Assembly (NCBI GenBank): GCA_949825045.1
Contig: OX463808.1
Span: 32,053,674 to 32,117,673 of the forward strand
DNA length: 64,000 nucleotides
Origin: Argyresthia goedartella
Lineage: Eukaryota > Arthropoda > Insecta > Lepidoptera > Argyresthiidae
Direction of reading: 5' to 3'
Shown: one piece after another, positions 11,490 through 24,038 of the stretch
How positions within the stretch are numbered: the stretch's first letter is position 1
How the letters are laid out: the number at the start of each line of letters is the position of its first letter
Program-made: the position numbers and the translations under genes
The notes under the pieces: generated by a model
What the model saw: the letters and a program-made list of their open reading frames with translations, nothing else
Database searches by the model: none
What the model was told of the DNA's origin: nothing

Positions 11490-12670
11490 TGTCGTGTAAG
11501 GATATTTACCTAACCAGAACCTAACAGAAAACAACCAGGATAAAATTTAGAAATGACAGTTTATTAGGGCCATTTACAGTGACTATTTAAAAAAAAATGG
11601 AAGGAAGATGAGGGTGGATGAAGTGAGACAAGGTTTTTAAAAAAAAACAGATATCAGGTAAAAAAGAAAGGAAGCGGAGGACACGGAGAGTAGGAGGCCG
11701 ATGAAGCAGTAGACGCCTGGTGAACCGGTCAATGGAGGCACTGGCGGGCGATGTAGGAGTTGCAGTTGGAGAGTGTGGCCGGCGGCCAATCGGTCATCAG
11801 ACCCCGACGGGCAGCAGGAGTAGGGGCCCTGGTACCGAAACGCCGGCCAGGGTAGAGGCCCGCAGCGTGTCGGCCTGAAGTCACTGATGAGCAGGTGTAG
11901 CCGAGAACGGGCAGGTGAAGTGGAGACTCAACGAAGCGCTGACCAGGGTGCAGGTGTAGCCGAGAACGGGCAGGTGAAGTGGAGACTCAACGAAGCGCTG
12001 ACCAGGGTAGAGACTCGCCAAGTCAGGAGGCGTTGCAGTAGCGGCTCGCAGGATCCCGGGGCAGTGCGACCCCGGGATAAGGCCTTTAGGTGATTCTTCT
12101 TGTTTGAGAACTAAAGTGAGACTCCCGAATTTCAGAAATGTTCCGCTCTTATACCCTTTTTGGAGAGTTCTAAAAATTATTTAAATTAAAAGCAATTTTT
12201 GTGAGTGGCCAAGAGAGAAAAAGTATTTTTGTAAAAGTATTGAAGCAAACATATCAGACCGCTAACGAGTTTGAATGGACATTGCCATGACAACCAGATA
12301 AACAACAACATAATAAATGTCAGATTTTGGTTTCAGGCTCGTAATAGAAAAATTAACAAGTTCACATAGCCAAAATTACATAACAGCGAAAGATAAAAGG
12401 GTAGCGCACCAGCGCGCACGAAGCCCGAGATTGCAGAGTTTCGGAGAAAGCCAAATACAAGGTCACCAAAGGTAAACCCCTTCGCTATCGATTTAGAAGT
12501 GCTGATAGTGTGAAAATATGAAGCGAAAATGATTTGTTAATGTGTTCTTATGGTTTAAAACGTTACAGGGTCCTATGAAAATAAAGGTGAACAAAATATA
12601 CAGCTATGCAGCTCAGCAAGTATCCAGCTGCACATCCTGGAAAATGACATGTAAGTAGCATAACACTACA
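11490..12670 (-). repeat. LTR A (element 3' LTR), 1181 bp
   Basis: The plus-strand edges are TGTCGTGTAA and CACTACA, giving TG...CA ends. It is matched over nearly its whole length by LTRs B and D. It includes a GC-rich segment (11660-12080) with a two-unit tandem repeat of about 59 bp (11893-12009, starting 'caggtgtagccgagaac'). The adjacent polypurine tract marks it as the 3' LTR of a minus-strand element. Confidence 0.9.
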
Positions 12671-12687
12671 TTTTCCCCCCGACCCTG
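12671..12687 (-). promoter_or_regulatory. Polypurine tract, gypsy copy 1
   Basis: The minus strand reads CAGGGTCGGGGGGAAAA directly abutting the LTR. This is the expected plus-strand primer for reverse transcription. The same tract sits at 23484-23500 beside LTR C. Confidence 0.85.
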
Positions 12688-13233
12688 GAAAAATTTTTGA
12701 CTCAGCAAAAATTTTGATATGTACAAAAATAAACCATAAAAACACAGCTTTGCAGAAACAGACATCACCAGGCAGAATCAGATATACCATCTCTTACATT
12801 CATCATCTTCATTCAGTTAAGGGTGGAGTTCACATTCAATGACTACCACTCTAAAAGTGTGTTTTCAAAAGGACATTCAGGCTTACTTAAGGAGTTGTCA
12901 TCCGCTCCTGCGTGGAAAAAAAAATAAAATAAGAAGAGCTAAAGAGAAACAAATTAATCCTAAGGTAGCTTTAGTCGCTACGACTTAAGACAAGATTAAG
13001 AACGGCCAGAGCGGTAGAGCTCGAAGCCAGAGATCAGCCACATCGCCAACGAGATGTATCTGAAATAAAGATTAAAAAAAATAGGTGAAGTCTAACCAAC
13101 GAAAATTCGAGGTCCTAAAGTAAAATGTGTTGAAGAACACTGGATTAAAGGAAGAAATAAAAATAATAAGGTGAAAATGATGGTGATATTTATACATATA
13201 TACAAATTAACAGTTAATAGAAGTTAAGAAAAT

Positions 13234-16200
13234 TTAAGATTTAATTTCTTTAATGTGCCACTTGCCTCTAACTCCGTTAGGGTCTTCTAGAATGTATACT
13301 AATGGTGAAAGTTTGGTTATTATTTTACACTTAATGAATTTAGGGGCAAGTTTAGCATTAAAGTATGCGCCAGCATTGCTTAAAACATGGTTTTTACGCC
13401 AAACAGTATTTCCCACATTAAATTCTTTAAAAGACCGGCGAAGATCATAGCGAGCGCTATTTTTAGCGTGAGCTATGTGAAGTTTAGTTTGAACTCTGTG
13501 AAAGATAGATGAGAGGAGACCAGCATTAGACGCGTAAATATCACGAGGCATAAATATCAATTCCTCGAGATTCTGAGTTGGAGTATAGAAGGAACCACAA
13601 GGTATTGTTTCCCTACCAAAGACTAAAAAGTTTGGGTAAAGCCAGTAGCAACGTTTGTAGCGCTGTTCATTGCGAACTGAATCTTAGTAAGATGGTTGTC
13701 CCAGGATCTATGATCGTCTCCTACTAGGGATGCTAGAGCTGTAATAATCGTACTATTAAATTTCTCTGTAGGATTAACCTGAGGACAATATAAAGCTGTG
13801 TGAAAAATACAAGGAACGTTATAAGAATTTAAGAATGAGTGGAATTCTCGCGACTGAAATTGAACAGCGTTGTCCATTATTATAGTTTGGGGAATGCCAT
13901 GAATAAGAAACACTGAATTTTCTAAGACATTAATTATATTAGCTGAAGTAGCCCGTTTAAGGGGAAAAATCATAGTATATTTAGTAAAATTGCAGTTAAT
14001 TACCAGAATATACTGACTTTTTCTCCGGGTCATAGGCAATGGACCCATAAGATCCAAGGATATAGTTTGAAAAGGTCTGGAGCAAAGTTTAGGTTTACCC
14101 ATAAGACCATAGGGAGAATGATTAGGGTGTTTGTAGGTTGAGCAGGTTTCACAAGTCGAGATTAAATTGGCAATGTCCTTAAACATACCAGGCCAATAGT
14201 ATTTTAAAGATATTTTCTTGAATGTTTTGAAGATACCAAGGTGGAGTTCTGAAGGGGAACCATGGCTAACTTCAATAAGTGCATGTCTATCTTGCGGCAG
14301 TGGAACTTCTTTCCAAATATAGTCGTCGTTTAGACGATCGGGAGAAGGGATGCAGCGGTAAAGTTTGTTATCCCTGATAGTGTAGTTGGGATATGCGTCT
14401 GAGTTGTTGGAGCATCCGAGAAAAATCTTGTTGTAGTGCTCAAGTTCACGATCAGGTGGTTCTTCAATCGTAATAGGATGTACGCCTTGAGGTGAAGTTT
14501 CTCGTGTATCAGGACGTTCTTTATTCTTATGTCTTGATAATAAATCAGGAACAACGTTATCCTTTCCTTTTTTATGTTTCAGGACAAAATTAAAACATGA
14601 TAAGCAAAGAGTCCAGTGAGCAAGTCTTCCAGATGGATTCGATAAGTTCTGAAACCATTTAAGTGCAGCGTGGTCAGTATATATTGTAAATTCCTTACCA
14701 TTGTCTAGGTAACATCTCCAATGTTCTAGCGCAGTTATTACAGCTAATGTTTCTCTTTCAGTAGTTGAGTAACAAAACATTGTTGATTTTTGTTTAGTGC
14801 TTTACTCATGTAAGCAATCACGACTTCTTTGTCATCTTGATGTTGAGTAAGCATTGCTTCTATGCGATAATTTGATGCATCACAATGTACAGAGAAGGGT
14901 AGTTCGAAGTTAGGGCAAGCAAGGAATGGAGCAGTCACCAAAGCTTCTTTAAGTTTCTGGAAAGCAGCTGCAGCCTTGGAATTCCATAAAAATTTAGGAG
15001 CGTTCTTCCCGGAACAGGTTAGTTGGTTGAGTGGAGAGGCAATAGTGCTGAAGTTTGGAATGAATCTTCTAAACCAGCTGCAGGTGCCTATGAATCTTCG
15101 AACTTCTTTTCTGCAAGTAGGTACAGGATATTCTAGAATAGCCTTTATTTTATCTGGATCAGCACGTAGACCATACTCGTCCACTAGAAAACCAAGGTAT
15201 TTCAGTTCTTTCCTGAAGAATTGACTCTTTTCAAAGTTAATAGTCAGATTAGCGTATGAAAGTTTTTCAAGAACTTTCATGAGAAGCGATATGTGCTCAT
15301 CAAAAGTCTCGCCAATAATAACGATGTCATCCAGATAGCAAAATACCTTGTTCTCAAATTCAGGAGTAAATAGCGTATCCATTAATCTTTGTTGAGTTGC
15401 AGGTGAGTTAGTGAGACCAAAAGGCATTACTTTGAATCTGATCATACCTCTTCCAGGAACATAAAATGCTGTCTTATCTCTATCAGCAGGATTCAATGGA
15501 ATCTCCCAAAATGCTTTCGCAATGTCGATGCTTGATAAGTGTTTGGCATTTCTCAGGTTGTCCAAAATTTCGCTTATTAGAGGTAGACTATAAGCATCAC
15601 GACGTGTAACTGAGTTAAGCTTCCTGCTATCTACGCAGAAACGCCATTCCCCATTATTCTTTGGAGTGATGAGGACTGGGGATAACCAAGGACTTTCGCA
15701 TTGTTCAATGACATTCCATCCCAGCATCTTGTCAACTTCATTAATTAAAGCCTTTTGTTTTTCAGGAGACAGTCTGTAACATCTTTGTTTGATCGGAAGA
15801 GAATCACCAGTGTCAATCTTGTGGGTGATTAAGTGTGTGTTTCCCAGAACACCTTTTTCTTCAAAAGAGATTGTGTTGAAGCGTTGGATGATGTCATTAG
15901 CGATGTTCTTTTGATTAGGAGTTAAATGCTCATAAGGTAAAACTTTAATATCTTTAGTGTCGATAGCAAAGCATTTAGGATCTGTAAAGTTAAGAGAAGC
16001 TAAAACACTAGGTAGAAGATTACATTTTCTCCAAAAGTCAATACCTAGTATTAGAGAAGGAAATATTTCAGGGAAAACATATGCTTTAATCAAGTGAGTT
16101 TCGTTATTGAAATGGACAGGTAAGTCAAAATAACCCAATGAATTAATTTTTTGATTATTAGCAGTAGAGACAGTAATAAGATCTGACTTGAAAAGTTTGC

Positions 16201-16435
16201 AGCCCAGTTTAAGAATTTCCAAATGAGAATTATTACCCAGAATAGTTACTGAGCTGCCAGAATCTAGTAAACCAGATAAAGTTAAGTCATAAATTTTGAC
16301 ATTAACGAATGGACGATTAAAATCTTGTTCTTTGGAGTAGAGTGTAGAAGAGATTTTGGAGCAAGCAAAGAAGTTTTGAATTGTTTTGATCCAATTAGTC
16401 CACTCGTCCTTATCAAAGTTTGAGTTACTCTTCAA
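13234..16435 (-). pseudogene. pol: Gypsy copy 1 pol: protease, RT, RNase H, integrase (two frameshifts)
   Basis: Domains in order on the minus strand: an aspartic protease with DSGSSVTILG (about 16265), RT with the catalytic YLDD near 15330, RNase H with CDASNY and TDHAALKWF, and integrase with a C-x2-C motif (CETCSTYKH), catalytic D in SLDLMGPL, D in IIMDNAVQF and E in NPTEKFN. The frame breaks at about 14770 (a small insertion relative to copy 2, within RNase H) and at about 13632 (one base missing relative to copy 2, integrase C-terminus). The gag-pol junction is also damaged: copy 1 has seven A residues and lacks the bases that carry the shift site and gag stop in copy 2. The long LTRs and Lys primer site recall Osvaldo-type elements, but lineage is inference. 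Confidence 0.85.
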
Positions 16436-17825
16436 GTTTTTTTGTACTAGTATTAGGTTTGGAAGAACAAGTAGGGCAATCTGCAGTTTTCAAACCCTTA
16501 AGACCACATTTGAAACAAATCACGAATCGTGGTTGAGTGCAACTGTTCAAAGTATGACCTAGTATACGACAGCGAACGCAAAAAGAACTTTCTTGGGGAG
16601 CTGCAGTTTGAGAGAGACTATTAACTTGTCTAGAAGGGTATTTGTAGGTTGGAGTGAATTTATTCATGAAGGGAGGAGAAGGTCGTGAGTTATTAGAAGA
16701 GTTTGGAGAGTCAACTGAACTTGAAGTGGAATGCTTGTAGTTGAATTCCGAAACATGAGGACTTTGTTGCAAATTTGGTTCTTTAAATTGTTTGTCTCTG
16801 TCTAGGAACTTTTCGTAGTTTTGGCAAGTGGCCAGAAGGGAATCGATAGAGTCAATGTCCTTTAGAGCTACGAAGACTGAATAAAATGGGCGAATATTTC
16901 TCAAAATAATCTCCAATTGTTATGTTTCAGAAAGTCTTTTTGAAAGGTGAGCGAACATTCCAGACATGATGGAAATATAGATGACGATAGGTTCATCACA
17001 ACCTTGAGTACGATTCCTAATCGCTTCTAGAAGTTTATGATCATAATCAAAACCACGAAAGTCTTTGATTAGTAAAGAAGAAAGTTCGTTCCAAGTTAAG
17101 TTTGGATTCTGATTATATTTAAATCTGAACCAATGAAGGGCATTGTCGGTGAAAATTTTGAACGCCTGAGAAATTAACAAGTCCCTGGACATGCCACGAG
17201 CTAAGCTATATTCTTCAAGTTTTTGAAGAAAGGATCTTGGACAGCTTTTACCATTGAAGGTGTGTCTTTTCAGATCTTTGAAGACGTTAGTTGGAGGGAA
17301 AGATTGAGGTGGTGGTGGAGGATACGGGGTATGGGTCTGGACAGAAGTTTGAGAAACAAGAGGGGGTTCCATGACAGTCGGGTCAGCAGGAAGGTCCAGT
17401 GATGGAGAGTCATTTGCAGTTGAAGGTGGAGTCAAGGATTCGAATTGTTTAGAAATAGCATCAAATTTCATCTTCAAAGTATCGAAACTAGCTTTAGAGT
17501 CTGGATATAAGTCCGTATCTATTCGCTCCAATCTGTAAAAAACATGATTAATAAAAGTTTGTATTAATCGTAAGTATTAGGTTTCACCTTGTAAAAATTT
17601 TTCAATTTTACAATCCAGGTAAGTCAGAGTAGAACCAATTTGAGACAAGTCATCCTCAATCGGAACTGGAGAAGTCAGAATATCTTCGGGGTGAGAATTC
17701 GCAACTAAACGCAAAACCTGTTTTTTAAGAAGCAAAACAATATTAGCTGGTTCCTCATATCTAATCTTTACTTCGTATTCGAGCTCGGCCTTGTTAAGGA
17801 ATTCGTACTTAATAACCCTTTCCAT
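16425..17825 (-). pseudogene. gag: Gypsy copy 1 gag, broken
   Basis: The start chosen is the ATG at 17825-17823 (MERVIKYEF), conserved in copy 2. The capsid-like region follows, with a proline-rich linker (PPPPPQSFPP). A frame break occurs near 17540-17575. An in-frame TAA lies at 16917-16919 between SKRLSET and QLEIIL, followed by the nucleocapsid part with one good CCHC knuckle (CVRCRILGHTLNSC) and a second Cys cluster lacking the histidine. Gag would form the particle that packages element RNA. The TAA is shared with copy 2, so it predates the split of the two copies; the 17540 break is private. Confidence 0.8.
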
Positions 17826-18024
17826 TGTTATAGTTAAGTGTAGAGTCAAGTGTTATAGAAGTGAAGTGAAGTGAAGTAATGTAAGTTTAATGTAGGCCCA
17901 AATATAATCCAGATGAGTTGAAAAACTAGATGAAGTTTTGTTTTAGAATTTGGAAAATGTGAAAAGGATGAATAGATAAATATTTAAGAGTGAAAGAGAA
18001 AGCAAATCAAAGGGAAAGAGACAA

Positions 18025-18037
18025 ACGTTGGGCGCCA
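18025..18037 (-). promoter_or_regulatory. Primer binding site, tRNA-Lys type
   Basis: The minus strand TGGCGCCCAACGT, three bases from LTR B, is complementary to the 3' end I recall for an insect tRNA-Lys (ending ACGTTGGGCGCCA). The same 13 bases lie at 30109-30121 in copy 2. Confidence 0.8.
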
Positions 18038-18040
18038 AAA

Positions 18041-19226
18041 TGTCGTGTAAGAATATTTACCTAACCAGAATCTAACAGAAAACAACCAGGATAAAATTTA
18101 GGAATGACAGTTTATTAGGGCTATTTACAGTGACTATTTTAAAAAAAATGGTAGGAAGATGAGGATGGATGAAGTGAGACAAGGTTTTTTAAAAAAAAAC
18201 AGATATCAGGTAAAAAAGAAAGGAAGCGGAGGACACGGAGAGTAGGAGGCCGATGAAGCAGTAGACACTTGGTGAACCGGTCAATGGAGGCACTGGCGGG
18301 CGATGTAGGAGTTGCAGTTGGAGAGTGTGGCCGGCGGCCAATCGGTCCTCAGACCCCGACGGACAGCAGGAGTAGGGGCCCTGGTACCGAAACGCCGGCC
18401 AGGGTAGAGGCCCGCAGCGTGTCGGCCTGAAATCACTGATGAGCAGGTGTAGCCGAGAACGGGCAGGTGAAGGGGAGACTCAACGAAAACGAAGCGCTGA
18501 CCAGGGTGCAGGTGTAGCCGAGAACGGGCAGGTGAAGTGGAGACACAACGAAGCGCTGACCAGGGTAGAGATTCGCCAAGTCAGGAGGCGTTGCAGTAGC
18601 GGCTCGCAGGATCCCGGGGCAGTGCGACCCCGGGATAAGGCCTTTAGGTGATTCTTCTTGTTTGAGAACTGAAGTGAGACTCAAGAATTTCAGAAATGTT
18701 CCGCTCTTATACCCTTTTTGGAGAGTTCTAAAAATTATTTAAATTAAAAGCAATTTTTGTGAGTGGCCAAGAGAGAAAAAGTATTTTTGTAAAAGTATTG
18801 AAGCAAACATATCAGACCGCTAACGTGTTTGAATGGACATTGCCATGACAACCAGATAAACAACAACATAATAAATGTCAGACTTTGGTTTCAGGCTCGT
18901 AATAAAAAAATAACAAGTTCACATAGCCAAAATTACATAACAGCGAAAGATAAAAAGGTAGCGCACCAGCGCGCACGAAGCCCGAGATTGTAGAGTTTCG
19001 GAGAAAGCCAAATACAAGGTCACCAAAGGTAAACCCCTTCGCTATCGATTTAGAAGTGCTGATAGTGTGAAAATACAAAGCGAAAATGATTTGTTAATGT
19101 GTTCTTATGGTTTAAAACGTAACAGGGTCCTATGAAAATAAAGGTGAAAAAATATATAGCTATACAGCTCATCAAGTATCCAGCTGAAGAAACTGGAAAA
19201 TGGCATGTAAGTAACATAACACTACA
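18041..19226 (-). repeat. LTR B (5' LTR of gypsy copy 1), 1186 bp
   Basis: The edges are TGTCGTGTAA and ACTACA. It has private variants relative to A and D ('agacacttgg', an extra 'aacgaa' in the tandem repeat, 'tatatagctatac', 'gaagaaactgg'). The flank after 19226 is CGAG, which does not match the CCTC left of LTR A. It is the 5' LTR position by its neighbouring primer site. Confidence 0.85.
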
Positions 19227-21396
19227 CGAGATATCGGTGAAATAGTTCCTGCTTTCGGTCGCATATCCCAAGCCAACGGAGCAGCAGTGGAAAATACACA
19301 GCACCCCAGCAACCTCATAACCTCAACTGTGGACAGCAGGTCAATGATCGGTCGATGGCGAGTTATGAAGACAATCCACCACAAACGATCAAAATTACGG
19401 CGATAGCCATGAATAAAGAAGAGACATGAGTCAGGAAACAGTGCCAAACCAAGCAACGACGACGGCACTTCAACAAAGCAATACCACGTCACTACATCCA
19501 GTCATGGCAAGAAGCGGTAGTAAAACGTCATCGCCATGACACAGTACGGTGACTAGCACATGGAGAGGCCCATCCATGAACGCTGGCCCTGCTCCCCAGT
19601 CTATAAAAATAGAGACGCCGTTGAGAATATCATACAACGGCACGTGCAACATCAACTCCAGACGAGGAGCAGAAGATGGAGAAAGCACCAGGCAATCGAC
19701 CTCGCATCCATGATAAATTTAGAACGAAATAGCCCCAAACCTCTAGAAGAACAACTTTGGACATAAATCATCGAGTGAGGAGCGCAAACTCAAGGCAGCA
19801 TAATTACATTCCTGACCTTGCACGCAAGAAACGTGATTTCAATAGTAAGCAACTGGGCTGACATTGACTATGAAGCATAACACGCAACTGCTGAACTCGC
19901 AAAAAAACGCTCGCCGTGTCTATATCGAATAGCATCACGTCTTGTAGATTATATTATTTTTTGTTTTGTTTTGTATTTTGTATGTTTAAATTTTTGTAAA
20001 AGAGGGGAATTTCGGTCGCCAATCCTGTTTGACTTATGTTTGTTATTTACTATGTATAATTTTAAAATTAATTTGTGATATGTTATTAACTTGTTTTACA
20101 TTTTTGTAAAGGAGGGAGTATCTGTGCCGGCTGATTTGGTACCTCACGTACACACGTATTATTTGAGTTTTATCCCAGGTATCACAGGATCAGCCATCAC
20201 AGGAGTGGCGTTTGTGTTGCCGGACTGAACGGACGTGTCTATAGACCTCCGATATCTTGCAAACGCATTTAAACAAACAATAGTTTACAACCCGGCGCGC
20301 GCCTTTTTTCTGACTCTGGTTTCTTGCATTTCAGAGATTGGGTACCAGCAAGAGGATATGAGAGTGTCTAATATAGCTACAAGTGTGAAAGTAGAGTGCG
20401 TAAAGTGTGAATTAGAATGGTTCTGAGCTGCGCCCTACCAAATAATAAGCTACGCCACGCTGCGTGACAATACGTGTACAATATTGTGTACGACAATAGG
20501 TGCACATAGCTGAGATATCTCAACGAGTGTTGCCTGGTGAGCCCGTTCCTATTCAGTGTCCTAACGTATGCAACCAATATTTATCTCCACAGACGAATCT
20601 ACTAGAAGAGACCTCGATTTTACGTCTCACGCAATACATAACAGTACTTCCTAACGACGCGCCGTTATCCTGGAGTATTAACCGACCCTATCCAGCACAT
20701 TAGGTGTGTCATGACACTGGGCTAACTCCTCAGCAAAAGTGTTGTCTCACTATTTGTCAGAATATGCAGTAGGCTTGCATTATGGTTTATTTTATTCTAT
20801 TGTTATAACAGGTCCAGATGGGCTGGTTGGAGCGGATGGTGGCAAATATTTTAGTTTTGTTTAATTGCGCTTGGGTAGGTTCCTGCCTAGTTTTGTATTT
20901 TCGTACACCTATCTCCTACCTATTTGTACGGTACTATGCCTGTGGAATAGTTTAGAGTTGGCGTAGTAAGTTGGAGCGAGAGTGGTATCTGTTTATGAAA
21001 TGGTAACCAGCATTACGAAGGATGTTACCTGCCAGATATAGAGTTAGTTTTGCTGTTTTATCTGAGATAGGGCTATCTTAATCGGAGCAATCTCACCAGG
21101 TTGTTGCTCAGCTAGCGAGACTCTATGCACTGATATCACCTACTTCAATTCACTTCATTAGTGCGTAGTAGTGAGGTCCGTGACACGGGTCGAGGTTCAG
21201 TACCTGTACAAGGCCCTATTGTTAATTGCTCGTTAGAATTCGTTTTTCCTTAGCTCTTTGTCCAGAGAAGGGGCTTGTTGCACAAAAAAATACGTATTTG
21301 CTTCGCCGTTCTGCAGCTGTGTTAGTTTTTAGGAATGTGTTTGTCGTAATTTATTTCTTTTGTTTCCTTGCTCTTTTGTTTAACTTTTTCAGTCCG
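19227..21396. other. Unassigned DNA between the two gypsy copies
   Basis: No coding frame is supported. One possible landmark is a purine run 'aaaggagggagta' at 20107-20119 followed shortly by 'tgtgccggctg', which could be a polypurine tract and LTR start, but I could not find the other LTR edge or a partner copy. The segment is bounded by orphan LTRs and so may have been brought in with them. Confidence 0.3.
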
Positions 21397-21840
21397 GTAT
21401 CTCGTTGAGCAGAGACTCGAATGTATCGAAGTAATCAATGTGAAGAGAGGGACTGTAGAGAACACCGAGCAGAACTTTATTATGGTGAAGACAAATTTCA
21501 AGGAAAATATGTTCTGCCGACTCAGAGTACACATTCGGGGAAGCACTTAAACTCTACAAGGAATGTTGGAGCGGAGGTAAATGGCTACACCACCACCTGC
21601 CTTCCCAACTCTGTCGTTCCAATAGAGTCGGAAATCAGGCAATGAGTACATGGTGGATGGTAGGGACGGTTTGAGAAACGATTCTGATATAAGAATTCCA
21701 TCCACATGTTTGCCACTAAACGCCTCAAGTAGGTCCAGGTAACTGGAGTGGATGCTCTGGGCATTTATATGAACGAGGTTAAGATTATTTTCCAGGCCAC
21801 CAAAGACAGTTGAGAGTTTGGCCGATAACGATTTTTGTAT
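21397..21840 (-). pseudogene. LINE endonuclease fragment (CR1/Jockey-like)
   Basis: On the minus strand VHINAQSI, DGILISESFLKP and GGGVAIYLRSNI form the N-terminal half of an apurinic-type LINE endonuclease. After a frame break near 21547 the homologous text continues as EHIFLEICLHHNKVLLGVLYSP to about 21397. It is truncated at both ends. It may be the 5' part of the LINE family seen at 34562-48325, which lacks this region in every copy here, but the link cannot be tested within the window. Confidence 0.7.
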
Positions 21841-22296
21841 TATCATCGCTTGATGAACATGATAAAATAAAGTTGTCAAAAATATTACGTATGCTATCCA
21901 TATATACCTAATAGTTAAAAATAATATTAATACTTATAAATACAAATATATATGCTTGCTTTTACTTAATTATAAATATATAAAATATATACTATCTTAA
22001 TCACACCATGTTACTTACCTGAACCAGTCCTACACTGGGTCTGCTTGGAGAGGAATAAACTAGGTACATAGATGGAGAATTAACAGTAACACAATTTTCG
22101 AGACAAATACGTAATGCTGGGTCATAACATAATCTAAACTTATAATAATCATTATCAAACACAAAACAAAATATATGCATGACAAAAATTCAATGTTACA
22201 ATACTTGGATCAAAACATGCAAAGGTGAAACGCAAAAATAGAGAAAAAAAAAAGAAAAAAAAAAGACAAGTTATTGTGTTCTGTGGACAAGTTTGT

Positions 22297-22324
22297 GTGT
22301 GCACAACACTTGTGTTGTGCACAC
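22297..22324. repeat. 13-bp perfect palindrome beside LTR C
   Basis: Arms GTGTGCACAACAC and GTGTTGTGCACAC are exact reverse complements around a TT centre, followed by a partial repeat of the right arm. It lies about 75 bases outside LTR C. Between 21841 and 22397 nothing else is supported; a polypurine run sits at 22240-22266. Confidence 0.8.
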
Positions 22325-22397
22325 TTGTGTTGTGCACTTCCACATCATAAAAGGATCATTTTACCATCTTGCAGAAAACAGGCAATTAACGAAAGAC

Positions 22398-23483
22398 TGT
22401 CGTGTAACGATACGAACCTAACCAGAACCTAACAGAAAACAACCAGGATAAAATTTAGTAGTGACAGTTTATTGGTTATTTACAGTGAAGTCTATAAAAA
22501 AATGGACGAAGATGAGGATGAATGAGATGAGAACAGGTTTTTTATAAAACACAGGTTAAGTAAAAAAAAGGCAGCGGAGGACACGGAGAGTAGGAGACCG
22601 GTGGGGTTAAGGACCAGGATGCAGGTGTATTTGTTGTTGTAGATGTTGTTGGAATCGTCGTTGTAGGAACGGTAGCGGGCGTACTTGTAGTTACGGCTCG
22701 CAGGATCCCGTTGTAGGATCGGCTCGCAGGATCGCGTTGTAGGAACGGCTCGCAGGATCCCGTTGTAGGAACGGCTCGCAGGATCCCGTTTGTAGGAACG
22801 GCTCGCAGGATCGTGTTTGTATGAACGGCTCGCAGGATCGTGTTTGTAGGAACGGCTTGCAGGATCCCGGGCTAGTGCGACCCCGGGATAAGGCCTTTAG
22901 GTGGTTCTTCTAGTTCAGAAGCTGACGTGAGACTCCAGAATTTCAGAAATGTTCCGTTCTTATACCCTTTTTGGAGAGTTCTAAAAATTATTTAAATTAA
23001 ACGTAATTTTTGTGAGTGGCCAAGAGAGAAAAAGTATTTTTGTAAAAGTATTGAAGCAAACATATCAGACCGCTAACGAGTTTGAATGGACATTGCCATG
23101 ACAGCCAGATAAACAACGGCATCAATAGATGTCAAAGTTTAGTTTCAGGCTCGTAATACGGTAAACAACAAGAAAACCATGCAGTAAATGAAGTAACAAT
23201 GAATATAAAAAGGTAACGCACCAGCGCGCACGAAGCCCGAGATTGCAGAGTTTCGGAGAAAGCCAAATACAAGGTCACCAAAGGTAAACCCCTTCGCTAT
23301 CGATTTAGAAGTGCTGATAGTGTAAAAATACAAAGCGAAAATGATTTGTTAATGTGTTCTTATGGTTTAAAACGTTACAGGGTCCTATGAAAATAAAGGT
23401 GATACCAAATATCAGACTGTACAGCTCAGCAAGCATGCCGCTGAACATCCAGGAAAATGACATGTAAGTAGCATAACACTACA
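22398..23483 (-). repeat. LTR C (3' LTR of gypsy copy 2), variant with minisatellite
   Basis: The edges TGTCGTGTAAC and ACTACA match the other LTRs. The middle differs: the GC-rich 59-bp tandem repeat is replaced by about eight units of a 26-27 bp minisatellite (22690-22870; unit core 'ggctcgcaggatcc(c)g'). The polypurine tract follows at 23484. The left flank 'aaagac' matches no other flank in the block, so this LTR's original partner is not identified. Confidence 0.85.
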
Positions 23484-24038
23484 TTTTCCCCCCGACCCTG
23501 GAAACATTTTTGACTCAGCAAAAATTTTGATATGTACAAAAATAAACCAGAAAAACACAGCTTTGCAGAAACAGACATCACCAGGCAAAATCAGATAAAC
23601 CATCTCTTACATTCCTTATCTTCCTTCAGGTAAGGGTGGAGTTCACATTCAATGACAACCACTCTAAAAGTGTGTTTTCAAAAGGACATTCAGGCTTACT
23701 TAAGGAGTTGTCATCCGCTCCTGCGTGGAAAAAAAAAATAAGTAGAGGTAAAGACAAACAAAATAATCCTAAGGTAGCTTTAGTCGCTACGACTTAAGAC
23801 CAGATTAAGAACGGCCAGAGCGGTAGAGCTCGAAGCCAGAGATCAGCCACATCGCCAACGAGATGTGTCTGAAATAAAGATAAAAAATAGGTGAAGACTA
23901 ACTAACGAAAATTCGAGGTCCTAAGGTAAAATGTGTTGAAGAACACTGGATTAAAGGAAGAAATAAAATAATAAGGTGAAAATGATGGTGATATTTATAC
24001 ATATATACAAATTAACAGTTAATAGAAGTTAAGAAAAT

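Noticed and set aside
11490..19226. LTR A and LTR B as a simple element with its own target duplication
   Set aside because: The flanks are CCTC and CGAG, and the private variants of A match D, not B.
20107..21290. LTR starting near 20125 after a purine run
   Set aside because: No matching second edge, primer site or partner copy could be found, so it is only mentioned as a possibility.
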